From contig JAFYAW010000037.1 in assembly GCA_017540505.1 (NCBI GenBank), forward strand, positions 17,533 to 81,532: a stretch of 64,000 nt of DNA. Direction: 5' to 3'. How positions within the stretch are numbered: position 1 is the stretch's first letter; each line of letters opens with the position of its first letter. The position numbers were made by a program, and so were the translations under genes. Below are positions 9,817 through 16,576 of this stretch, piece by piece. The notes beneath the pieces were generated by a model. The model made no database searches. It saw only the letters and a program-made list of their open reading frames with translations, and was not told the origin of the DNA. This DNA comes from Bacteroidales bacterium. GTDB lineage: Bacteria; Bacteroidota; Bacteroidia; Bacteroidales; WCHB1-69.

Positions 9817-11292
9817 TTATTTCCTCACCTTCTTCACGAACTCCTCCACTTCCGGCACGCCGCCTTGATAGACGAGGTAGCCGTCGTAGGGCTCGCGTTT
9901 GGTGATTTCGTCGTTGATGGGAGTGAGCATCAGCTTCTTCACATCCTCTCGTTTTTGACCGCTGTCCTTGGTAAGGCCCAAAGCCCAACCGAGCTTGATG
10001 TAAGAACTTTCCGCCAGCATGTTGTCGGCGGGGATGATGCCGCGCGCCATCATGTCGCGGCCGGTGTCATAGACGAACATGTGGGTGTAGCCCCAGATGG
10101 TCTGCACGCTCATGTACTGGTGCACACCCGCGTCAGTGGCCCGCTGGATGGCATCGAACATGTGCTTGTTGACGTGCCCGAGGCCGGTGCCGTCCCACAC
10201 AATGCCCTTGTAACCGTTGTCGATCAAGGCATCCAACACATCGGGTTTCATGCCCGGATAGTAGTAAAGGATGGCCACACGATCGTCAAAGGTGGGCACA
10301 ATGCGCGTGACGTTGGGGTCGTTCTTGGCGATGCTGCGCTTGTAGTCCTCGTAGTTGGTGATGACCTCCACCTGACGGTGCTGCTCGCCCCGGCGGCGGT
10401 GGTTATAAACCTCCTTGATGGGTTGCACGCCGTCCTTGCGGTTCACAGTGGCTAACGGCGTGTCGCCGATGGTACGGAACGTGGAACGGTACGAGCTGTG
10501 CATCTTGCGCACGCGCGTGCCACGGTGCAGGAAGCCGTAGTCATCGGAGGTGGGTCCGAACATGCAGACCATTACCTCAGCGATGTCGCCGTGACCGGCA
10601 GCCGTCATCGCGTGCATCAGGTTCAATGCGGCATCAGAACTCGGACGGTCGGAGCTGCGCTGCGAACCGACCAGCACCACCGGCATGGGCAGGTTTTGGC
10701 ACATGTATGTCAAGGCGGTGGCGGTGTGCGCCAACGTGTCGGTACCATGACCGATCACGATGCCCTCAATGCCAGCTTTGATCTCGTCGCCAATCTTTTG
10801 GGCCAGAGCCTTGTATTCCACAGGCGACATGTTCTCGGAGAAGACGGCGAAGACCTTCTCGGTCTCCAGATTGCAGATGTCGGCCAGCTCGGGCACAGCG
10901 CCGTACAACTCGCCAGGCGAGAAAGCGGGAATCACCGCACCGGTACGATAGTCGAGGCGCGAGGCGATGGTGCCGCCTGTACCTAATAGCTTCACGTGCG
11001 GAAGCCCGGGCGTGTAGGGGAACTCCTTCTCCGGAATCTTGAACACGGGCTGCGGGTCGCGCTCGCCCTTCATGTCGGTCACCGTCTCGATGTCGATGCC
11101 GATGTTGTAGCCCGTGGCCACTTTCATCACGATGTGGATGTCGTCGGTGTTCTCGGCGCGGGGAAGGATCTTGCCCGAGAAGTGTCCGCGCGTGGTCTCA
11201 ACCTCGGCCTTGTCCCACACGTGAACGTCATATTTTTTGAGCATCTCCAATGCTCTTCCTTTATATCCTTGGAATGTGGTTTTGTCGTCCAT
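9817..11292 (-). CDS. gatD: Archaeal-type Glu-tRNA(Gln) amidotransferase subunit D
   Basis: The glutaminase (asparaginase-like) subunit of GatDE, which releases ammonia to convert Glu-tRNA(Gln) to Gln-tRNA(Gln). It is 491 residues. The N-terminal ~90 residues form the small beta domain found in GatD but not in plain asparaginases (DKAEVETTRGHFSGKILPRAE). The amidohydrolase core follows: TGGTIAS at 105-111, GHGTDT at 181-186 and Lys 263 (RVRKMHSS), the Thr/Thr/Asp/Lys set of this family. The gatE gene lies 61 bases upstream on the same strand, which supports GatD over a simple L-asparaginase. It is somewhat longer than archaeal GatD because of a basic insert near residue 310. GatDE is best known from Archaea, so transfer is likely. 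Confidence 0.93.
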   Translation of the reverse strand: MDDKTTFQGYKGRALEMLKKYDVHVWDKAEVETTRGHFSGKILPRAENTDDIHIVMKVATGYNIGIDIETVTDMKGERDPQPVFKIPEKEFPYTPGLPHVKLLGTGGTIASRLDYRTGAVIPAFSPGELYGAVPELADICNLETEKVFAVFSENMSPVEYKALAQKIGDEIKAGIEGIVIGHGTDTLAHTATALTYMCQNLPMPVVLVGSQRSSDRPSSDAALNLMHAMTAAGHGDIAEVMVCMFGPTSDDYGFLHRGTRVRKMHSSYRSTFRTIGDTPLATVNRKDGVQPIKEVYNHRRRGEQHRQVEVITNYEDYKRSIAKNDPNVTRIVPTFDDRVAILYYYPGMKPDVLDALIDNGYKGIVWDGTGLGHVNKHMFDAIQRATDAGVHQYMSVQTIWGYTHMFVYDTGRDMMARGIIPADNMLAESSYIKLGWALGLTKDSGQKREDVKKLMLTPINDEITKREPYDGYLVYQGGVPEVEEFVKKVRK

Positions 11293-11307
11293 ATATAATA
11301 TTGTTTG

Positions 11308-11339
11308 TTGTAGAGACGCAATGCATTGCGTCTCTACAA
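11308..11339. repeat. Perfect 32-bp palindrome between gatE and gatD
   Basis: The sequence from 11308 to 11339 is its own reverse complement, centred on ATGCAT, with arms TTGTAGAGACGCAATG. It lies in the 61-base spacer between gatE and gatD. Related sequences occur at 58833-58860 and, as one half, at 63841-63860, so it is a dispersed repeat and not a gat-specific site. It could form a strong hairpin in the gatED transcript. Confidence 0.9.
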
Positions 11340-11353
11340 ATTTATTATTCAGT

Positions 11354-13321
11354 TTATAATGTTGTTATCGCATTGGCCAGTTCAGAAAACGAGACATTAC
11401 CTACGGCCAACGGACGTATGGTGCCAAGCATCGTGTTCCTAAGGTCGGCGCCATCTTCTATCTTACGATTGCGACGCTGTTTGAACGTGTCGGCAACCTG
11501 GAACATGCGCTCCATAAGATCCTGCTTTGAAGCTTTGGCGTAGCCCGTAAGTTTCAGCAGTTCCTCAAAGGATGCCGTCGGGCGCTCAAACATCAGCTTC
11601 AGCATATCCAACGCGATGCCCTTGTCGAGGTTCTCTTTCTTCAGGAAGGCGAACAGGTCGTAGAGCTTACATGTACAAAATGGGATACTGCCATGCTGGC
11701 CGTGCTCGTGTTTCAGGCGCTGGCCGAAGAAGGTGCCCAGATATTTGGGACAATAGCCGAGCTCGTCGGCGATCTTCTTGATAATCGGGAAGAGATTGTG
11801 GGTGAAGATGTACTTGAAGCAGTCTTGCGGCACACCCCAAGCCACCATCTGTGCGTAACGGTCGGCGACGGCATCGGGGATGTTCTTGCGAAGCTCTTCG
11901 ATATAATCGTTGGTGAGCGGGATAGGAGCCGAGTCGGTATCAGGGTACATACGGTCGGCGCCGGGCAGCACGCGCTCGAAGATGGTAGTGCCGTCGGTCA
12001 GAGCCTTACGGGTCTCCTGCGGCACACCGTCAAAGGCCATCAGGGCACGCTCCTCGATAGTCTCAAGAGCAGTCTTCACATCGTCTTCGGCAGCCCAGAA
12101 TATGATCTGCGCGTCATTGTCGCCAGCGTTCATGGCCTTGGCGGCCTTCTCGAAGACGCTGCGGCTCACCACATCCTCCAAATCCTCGCTGGTGGCCATA
12201 TTGGGACGCTCTAAGCAAGCGATGACCTTCAGACGGTCGGCAAACTCGCTATAGAAGGGATGGCCGGGTTGGGTGAAATGAGAGAGCAGACCTGCAAATT
12301 GCGGCAGATTCACGGCATACACCTTAGCACCACTCTTGATGGCGTCGGTGATGGGGTCGAAGTAGAAATGGAACTCCTTGGGATCCAATTCCGTATAGCT
12401 CATTTTCCAATCCTCTTTCTTGATGCGGCTCTTGAGTTGCTCGCGGATGGCAAGCAGGGCCCATTGGCGGAAGCACTCCACGTGGGTGACCTCCGGAATC
12501 CACTTTGTGTGGGCCACACCCTTGACCTCGATACGAGTGCCGCCAGTGCAGCTCACGTTCACGTCCTCACGGCCCGCGCCGATACCTGTACGCACACGGC
12601 CCGTGCTGCGGTTCAGGAAGCGGATGTAGTTGCAGGCTTCCTCCACCTCGTCGGGGTTCACCATCTCGGGGTAGGTCACCGTCTCAATCAGCGGCATACC
12701 CAAACGGTCGGTGCGATAGACGCGCGTATGGCCGATGTCGGACACTTCGCGGCAGGCATCCTCCTCCACACTGAGCTGGATGAGGCGCACTTTCTTGTTC
12801 TTCAGCTGTATCTCGCCGTCAATACCCAAGATAGCGGTCCGCTGGAATCCCGTCGGGATGGAGCCGTCGAGGTACTGTTTGCGGGTGATGTGCACCTCGC
12901 CCACGATTTTAAGCTTAGAGGCAAGGGCTATCTCAAGGGCGTATTGCAGGGCCTCGGGGTTGATGGGGAACGGAGGCGTGTCATCGACCTCATACGTGCA
13001 CGCAGTGCGGTGCGCGATGCGATAGACGATATTCTTACGGGTTTTGAACTCCATGAGCGCCGTGCCGTCATACTCGCCCATCTCAGAGAGCGTGGGACGC
13101 ATGTGACGCAACAGTTCCGCGTCGAATTCGTCGGGTTTCTGGAAGATGCCGGCAGGGCAGCGGCAGAAGAGTTTCTCTTTGGTGGCCAGTTGCTGGTGCA
13201 CCTCCAGCCCGGACATGAAGCCGATGCGGTCGTAGTCGGCCTGCGTGGCCTCCTTGCGGTCCACATAGCCGATGGCATTGCGGCTTTTCTCGTAATTTTC
13301 TTGAGGATTGATAGTTTGCAT
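11354..13321 (-). CDS. gatE: Archaeal-type Glu-tRNA(Gln) amidotransferase subunit E
   Basis: The tRNA-binding and transamidating subunit of GatDE, 655 residues, close to archaeal GatE. The GatB/GatE cradle motif is clear near the N terminus (GLEVHQQLATKEKLFCRCP), followed by the FKTRKNIVYR and GIDGEIQLKNKKVRL regions. A long internal insert (about residues 280-420, DYIEEL... and PDTDSAPIPL regions following) fits the AspRS-like GAD insert that separates GatE from GatB. A helical and YqeY-like tail ends the protein. Start ATG 13321; a -7 box lies at 13385-13392. gatD follows in the same direction. No gatA, gatB, gatC or glnS is in the window. Confidence 0.95.
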   Translation of the reverse strand: MQTINPQENYEKSRNAIGYVDRKEATQADYDRIGFMSGLEVHQQLATKEKLFCRCPAGIFQKPDEFDAELLRHMRPTLSEMGEYDGTALMEFKTRKNIVYRIAHRTACTYEVDDTPPFPINPEALQYALEIALASKLKIVGEVHITRKQYLDGSIPTGFQRTAILGIDGEIQLKNKKVRLIQLSVEEDACREVSDIGHTRVYRTDRLGMPLIETVTYPEMVNPDEVEEACNYIRFLNRSTGRVRTGIGAGREDVNVSCTGGTRIEVKGVAHTKWIPEVTHVECFRQWALLAIREQLKSRIKKEDWKMSYTELDPKEFHFYFDPITDAIKSGAKVYAVNLPQFAGLLSHFTQPGHPFYSEFADRLKVIACLERPNMATSEDLEDVVSRSVFEKAAKAMNAGDNDAQIIFWAAEDDVKTALETIEERALMAFDGVPQETRKALTDGTTIFERVLPGADRMYPDTDSAPIPLTNDYIEELRKNIPDAVADRYAQMVAWGVPQDCFKYIFTHNLFPIIKKIADELGYCPKYLGTFFGQRLKHEHGQHGSIPFCTCKLYDLFAFLKKENLDKGIALDMLKLMFERPTASFEELLKLTGYAKASKQDLMERMFQVADTFKQRRNRKIEDGADLRNTMLGTIRPLAVGNVSFSELANAITTL

Positions 13322-13384
13322 ATATCGGTTTTTTAGTAATAATGCGGGTTAAACGGGATAAAACCCCTAAAAATTTTGAAGCTG

Positions 13385-13392
13385 CAAATATA
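13385..13392 (-). promoter_or_regulatory. -7 box for gatE-gatD
   Basis: TATATTTG on the minus strand matches TAnnTTTG, 63 bases before the gatE ATG. It leaves an AT-rich leader. Confidence 0.7.
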
Positions 13393-13430
13393 AGAAAATC
13401 GTTTGAAATTTTACATATTCTCATTTTTTG

Positions 13431-13438
13431 TATTTTTG
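13431..13438 (+). promoter_or_regulatory. -7 box for small lipoprotein gene
   Basis: TATTTTTG, followed by a leader of about 105 bases that carries the hairpins described at 13445-13509. Confidence 0.75.
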
Positions 13439-13444
13439 CCGCAT

Positions 13445-13509
13445 CAAATCTTTCCACAAAAGATGGAAAGCACTATTTGAAAGGCTGTGCGGGCTCGCCA
13501 ATCAAATAG
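13445..13509 (+). promoter_or_regulatory. Structured leader with mutually exclusive hairpins
   Basis: CAAATCTTTCCA (13445-13456) can pair with TGGAAAG (13464-13470) and ATTTG (13475-13479). The same CTATTTGA (13473-13480) is also perfectly complementary to TCAAATAG (13502-13509). The two foldings compete for one strand, as in an attenuator. No T-tract or known riboswitch core was recognised, so a regulatory role is inference. Confidence 0.4.
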
Positions 13510-13548
13510 GAAACAAAACAATATGAGTCCGAAAAAAAATGTGAAAAA

Positions 13549-13776
13549 ATGAAGAAAGTTCTTTTACTGGTTGCTGTTGCCAGCGCCTTTATGTTCGCCG
13601 GATGCAAGAAAACTTGCAACTGCACTTCCACGCAACAATTCCCAGATGAACCCGCCTATGTGACTCACACGACCTTAACCATTGAAAAAGGCAAATGTTC
13701 GGATATGAATGCCGAACAGACCACCACGATCGATGGGGAAACGATTTCACAAAAAGTAGAATGCGTGCAAGAGTAA
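13549..13776 (+). CDS. Small predicted lipoprotein
   Basis: A 75-residue protein with a lipoprotein signal peptide: MKKVLLLVAVASAFMFAGC, lipobox Cys at residue 19. The mature part is short and polar with three further cysteines (KKTCNCTST, GKCSDMN, KVECVQE), which could form disulfides in the periplasm. I do not recognise a family. It has its own promoter at 13431 and terminator at 13801, so it is a single-gene unit. A long leader with alternative hairpins suggests regulated expression. Confidence 0.75.
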   Translation: MKKVLLLVAVASAFMFAGCKKTCNCTSTQQFPDEPAYVTHTTLTIEKGKCSDMNAEQTTTIDGETISQKVECVQE

Positions 13777-13795
13777 CCAACGCACCACGTATGAC

Positions 13796-13828
13796 AAAAA
13801 AGGACCGATTCTTTCGGTCCTTTTTTTT
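13796..13828 (+). terminator. Intrinsic terminator after lipoprotein gene
   Basis: AGGACCGA (13801-13808) pairs with TCGGTCCT (13814-13821) and is followed by a run of T to 13828. The upstream A-run extends the stem. Confidence 0.92.
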
Positions 13829-13880
13829 GTAAATACAATTTTTTCCATCTGGTCTCTCTTCTAAAAGCATTCTTTTTTTG

Positions 13881-13888
13881 TACCTTTG
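13881..13888 (+). promoter_or_regulatory. -7 box for Y-family polymerase operon
   Basis: TACCTTTG (TAnnTTTG) lies 50 bases before the ATG at 13938. Confidence 0.72.
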
Positions 13889-13937
13889 CATCCCATTCGT
13901 ACCATTAAACTTATTTTCATAATCCTTTGAAACAAAG

Positions 13938-15449
13938 ATGGAAGAGCGGCAGCGGACCTATATCGCCATCGACCTGAAGTCGTTTTACGCCTCGGTGGAG
14001 TGCGTGGAGCGCGGCTTGGACCCGCTGACCACCAATCTGGTAGTGGCCGACAGGAGCCGCACGGAGAAGACCATCTGCCTGGCCGTGTCGCCCTCGCTGA
14101 AGCAGTACGGCATCGGCGGACGGGCGCGCCTCTTCGAGGTGGTGCAACGGCTACGCCAGGTGAACGCCGAACGCCGCATGCAGGCCCACAACCGCCGCCT
14201 CACCGGCAAGTCTGTCTCCGACCTCGACCTGCGGGCACATCCCGACTGGGAGGTGGACTACATCACCGCCCCACCCCGCATGGCCCACTACATGCACTTC
14301 AGCGCGAAAATCTATGAGACTTATCTCCAATACGTTGCCCCTGATGACATCCACGTCTATTCCATCGATGAAGTCTTCATCGACGTGACTGATTATCTCA
14401 AGAACTATCGCATGACAGCCCACGAGCTGGCCATGACGATGATCCGCGATGTGCTGCGCCAGACGGGCATCACCGCCACGGCGGGCATCGGCAGCAACCT
14501 CTATCTTTGCAAGGTGGCCATGGATATTATGGCCAAGAAGCAGCCCGCCGACAGCGACGGCGTGCGCATCGCCGAACTCGACGAGATGAGCTACCGCCGC
14601 CAACTCTGGGACCACCGTCCGCTGACGGACTTCTGGCGTGTGGGACGCGGCACCGTGAACCGGCTGGCACAATACGGCATTGACACCATGGGCAAAATAG
14701 CCCGATGCTCCGTCCGGGACGAGGAGCTGCTGTACCGCCTTTTCGGCGTGAATGCCGAGCTGCTCATCGACCACGCCTGGGGCTGGGAGCCCTGCACCCT
14801 CGACCTGGTGAAGGCCTACCGCCCCGAAAGCAACTCATTCAGCAACGGGCAGGTGCTGAGCACCCCCTACCCCGTCAAGAAAGCCCGCGTGGTCATGCTG
14901 GAGATGGCCGATGCCATGTCCCTGAAGCTGGTGGACAAACGGCTCGTCACCGACCAGCTGATGCTAAGCATTAGCTATGACGCTGAAAACCTGACCAACC
15001 CATCCATCCGAGAGAAATACCAGGGGCCTGTCACGACGGACCATTACGGGCGGCAGGTACCCAAGCACGCCCACGGGACCGCCCGACTAGACAAAGCCAC
15101 CTCTTCTTCCAAGATTATCCTGGACGAAACGGCCAAACTCTTTGACCGAATCGCAAACCCCGACCTGCTGGTCCGCTACCTGAACATCACCGTTGGCCAT
15201 GTAATGGACGAACAACTGGCTAACACACAAGAGGATGCCCTTCAATTGGACCTTTTCGCTGATTACGAGGCGTTGGAACGGCAGAAACAGGAGCAGGCGG
15301 CGGCTCTGCAAAAGGAACGCAAGATTCAGGAGGCGCAGCTGGCCATCAAACGGAAGTTCGGGAAAAACGCCATCCTGAGAGGTTTGAATTTCGAGGATGG
15401 GGCCACGGCCCGCGACCGCAACCAACAGATAGGAGGACACAAAGCATGA
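13938..15449 (+). CDS. Y-family (UvrX/UmuC-like) translesion DNA polymerase
   Basis: A 503-residue error-prone polymerase predicted to bypass DNA lesions. The palm residues are visible: Asp 12 in YIAIDLKSFYASVE and Asp 144/Glu 145 in VYSIDEVFID. The fingers region (residues 35-70) lacks the short DinB spacing and resembles the UvrX/YqjW group. Helix-hairpin-helix and little-finger domains follow. The C terminus is a charged helix (ERQKQEQAAALQKERKIQEAQ). The stop overlaps the start of a YolD-like gene (ATGA), an arrangement known for UvrX-YolD pairs of Firmicutes. No LexA box was identified. Confidence 0.9.
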   Translation: MEERQRTYIAIDLKSFYASVECVERGLDPLTTNLVVADRSRTEKTICLAVSPSLKQYGIGGRARLFEVVQRLRQVNAERRMQAHNRRLTGKSVSDLDLRAHPDWEVDYITAPPRMAHYMHFSAKIYETYLQYVAPDDIHVYSIDEVFIDVTDYLKNYRMTAHELAMTMIRDVLRQTGITATAGIGSNLYLCKVAMDIMAKKQPADSDGVRIAELDEMSYRRQLWDHRPLTDFWRVGRGTVNRLAQYGIDTMGKIARCSVRDEELLYRLFGVNAELLIDHAWGWEPCTLDLVKAYRPESNSFSNGQVLSTPYPVKKARVVMLEMADAMSLKLVDKRLVTDQLMLSISYDAENLTNPSIREKYQGPVTTDHYGRQVPKHAHGTARLDKATSSSKIILDETAKLFDRIANPDLLVRYLNITVGHVMDEQLANTQEDALQLDLFADYEALERQKQEQAAALQKERKIQEAQLAIKRKFGKNAILRGLNFEDGATARDRNQQIGGHKA

Positions 15450-15652
15450 CTACAAATTACGACGATATCATCAACCTTCCGCACCACGTGTCGAAAAAGC
15501 ATCCACAGATGCCAATGATAGCGCGTGCCGCCCAGTTCGCTCCATTCTCGGCCCTTACCGGCTACGGCGAAGAGATCCGGAAGTCGGCTAAGAATGTGGA
15601 AGAAACGTATGAGGAAGAGGATTATTTCTCACAGTTCGACAATGAGCTGTAA
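15446..15652 (+). CDS. YolD-like small protein paired with Y-family polymerase
   Basis: A 68-residue protein with the signature DIINLPHHVSKKHPQMPMIARAAQFAPFSALTGY, typical of the small YolD-type proteins found next to UvrX-like polymerases. The start ATG overlaps the polymerase stop by four bases, so the two are translationally coupled. Its function is not settled; the family is thought to be an accessory or antagonist of the polymerase. An acidic tail (EETYEEEDYF) ends the protein. Confidence 0.85.
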   Translation: MTTNYDDIINLPHHVSKKHPQMPMIARAAQFAPFSALTGYGEEIRKSAKNVEETYEEEDYFSQFDNEL

Positions 15653-15687
15653 AAAAAAACTGAAAACCACAATTCTGTGATTTTCAG
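15651..15687 (-). terminator. Intrinsic terminator of tRNA-Glu
   Basis: On the minus strand CTGAAAA...TTTTCAG (15660-15687, 11 of 14 pairs) is followed by nine T (complement of A 15651-15659), six bases after the tRNA CCA. Confidence 0.85.
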
Positions 15688-15693
15688 CGTTTC

Positions 15694-15771
15694 TGGTAGC
15701 GAGTAGGAGATTCGAACTCCTGATCTTCAGGATGAAAACCTGACGTCCTGGGCCAACTAGACGAACTCGCC
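15694..15771 (-). tRNA. tRNA-Glu (anticodon UUC)
   Basis: A complete cloverleaf on the minus strand: acceptor GGCGAGT/ACTCGCT (first pair G-U), anticodon stem TCAGG/CCTGA with loop TTTTCAT giving anticodon TTC, T-loop TTCGAAT, discriminator A and an encoded CCA (15694-15696). A -7 box lies at 15795 and a terminator directly follows. In an organism using GatDE, tRNA(Gln) and not this tRNA would be the amidation substrate. Confidence 0.96.
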
Positions 15772-15794
15772 ATCAACGTCGTTTTTTGACGGTG

Positions 15795-15802
15795 CAAAAA
15801 TA
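15795..15802 (-). promoter_or_regulatory. -7 box for tRNA-Glu
   Basis: TATTTTTG on the minus strand, 23 bases before the tRNA 5' end. Confidence 0.75.
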
Positions 15803-15849
15803 CACTTTTTTTCGTTTGCTCAACTAATCTGTTGAAAAAAAGCAGAAAG

Positions 15850-16521
15850 CTACTCCGTCTTATCCTGTTCAAACCTGAATCCCAGACGTTTACCAGTCTT
15901 TATAAGATTCTGGTCCTCAATCTGCAACATGTCGTCCACCGTAATAATCTTGGTTTCCTCGTAATCCGGGACCAACAAATCGAAATTAATCGTGTAAGTC
16001 AACGCAGAACGCAGAATTTCATCCACCGCCTCCTTGCTAATCTGATTCGTACTGAAATTGTTCAGCACACGCGAAAGCTCACGCTTGCCTTCAATATAAT
16101 AATGCCCCTCCTTATTAATCAGAATACGACCGATCATATACCCCAAGTCATTCACACGATTATACTTGAAGGAATCACTCAAGAAGTTGAAGATCTGAAT
16201 CATACCACAATAGGAACGGGTTTTGTCCTCCTTGATATAGGTGGAGCGCATCACCTCGTGCTCGCGCGAAAACTCAAAGATGTTACTATGCATCAGGAAA
16301 ACCAGCACATCGCCGGCAAATTTCAACTGAAACTGGTACTGGTTCTTATTCGTATATAAAACCGGCACATCTTCATGGTCATCCGCATAATTGTTGCGGT
16401 AGAAATCCTCGAATCCTTTGGCACAATCCTTAAACATCTGCATGGCGTCAAGCGTGACAGCAAAAACATCCTGCTTCAATTGTCCTTTGGAAATCAATAA
16501 GTTACATAAGGAATCATCCAT
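15850..16521 (-). CDS. Conserved hypothetical protein, 223 residues
   Basis: A soluble, charged protein with no signal peptide or membrane segment. It begins MDDSLCNLLISKGQLKQDVF and contains aromatic-rich stretches (YTNKNQYQFQLKFAGDVLVF, FNFLSDSFKYNRVNDLGYMIG). I recognise no catalytic motif; the style is that of a conserved Bacteroidales cytosolic protein of unknown function. It has its own -7 box at 16548-16555, 27 bases upstream, and lies between tRNA-Glu and the GH89 gene. Confidence 0.85.
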   Translation of the reverse strand: MDDSLCNLLISKGQLKQDVFAVTLDAMQMFKDCAKGFEDFYRNNYADDHEDVPVLYTNKNQYQFQLKFAGDVLVFLMHSNIFEFSREHEVMRSTYIKEDKTRSYCGMIQIFNFLSDSFKYNRVNDLGYMIGRILINKEGHYYIEGKRELSRVLNNFSTNQISKEAVDEILRSALTYTINFDLLVPDYEETKIITVDDMLQIEDQNLIKTGKRLGFRFEQDKTE

Positions 16522-16547
16522 ATTTTACATATATTGGTTTAATGCGG

Positions 16548-16555
16548 CAAAGATA
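16548..16555 (-). promoter_or_regulatory. -7 box for 223-residue hypothetical
   Basis: TATCTTTG on the minus strand, 26 bases before the start codon. Confidence 0.75.
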
Positions 16556-16576
16556 CAAAATTATAGCATGTGCGTC

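Noticed and set aside
9796-9828. Bidirectional terminator between DUF456 gene and gatD
   Set aside because: A hairpin GTGAGG/CCTCAC exists but has no T-tract and overlaps both coding ends, so it is not listed as a terminator.
9817-11292. gatD as a plain L-asparaginase
   Set aside because: The extra N-terminal domain, length and adjacency to gatE fit GatD better.
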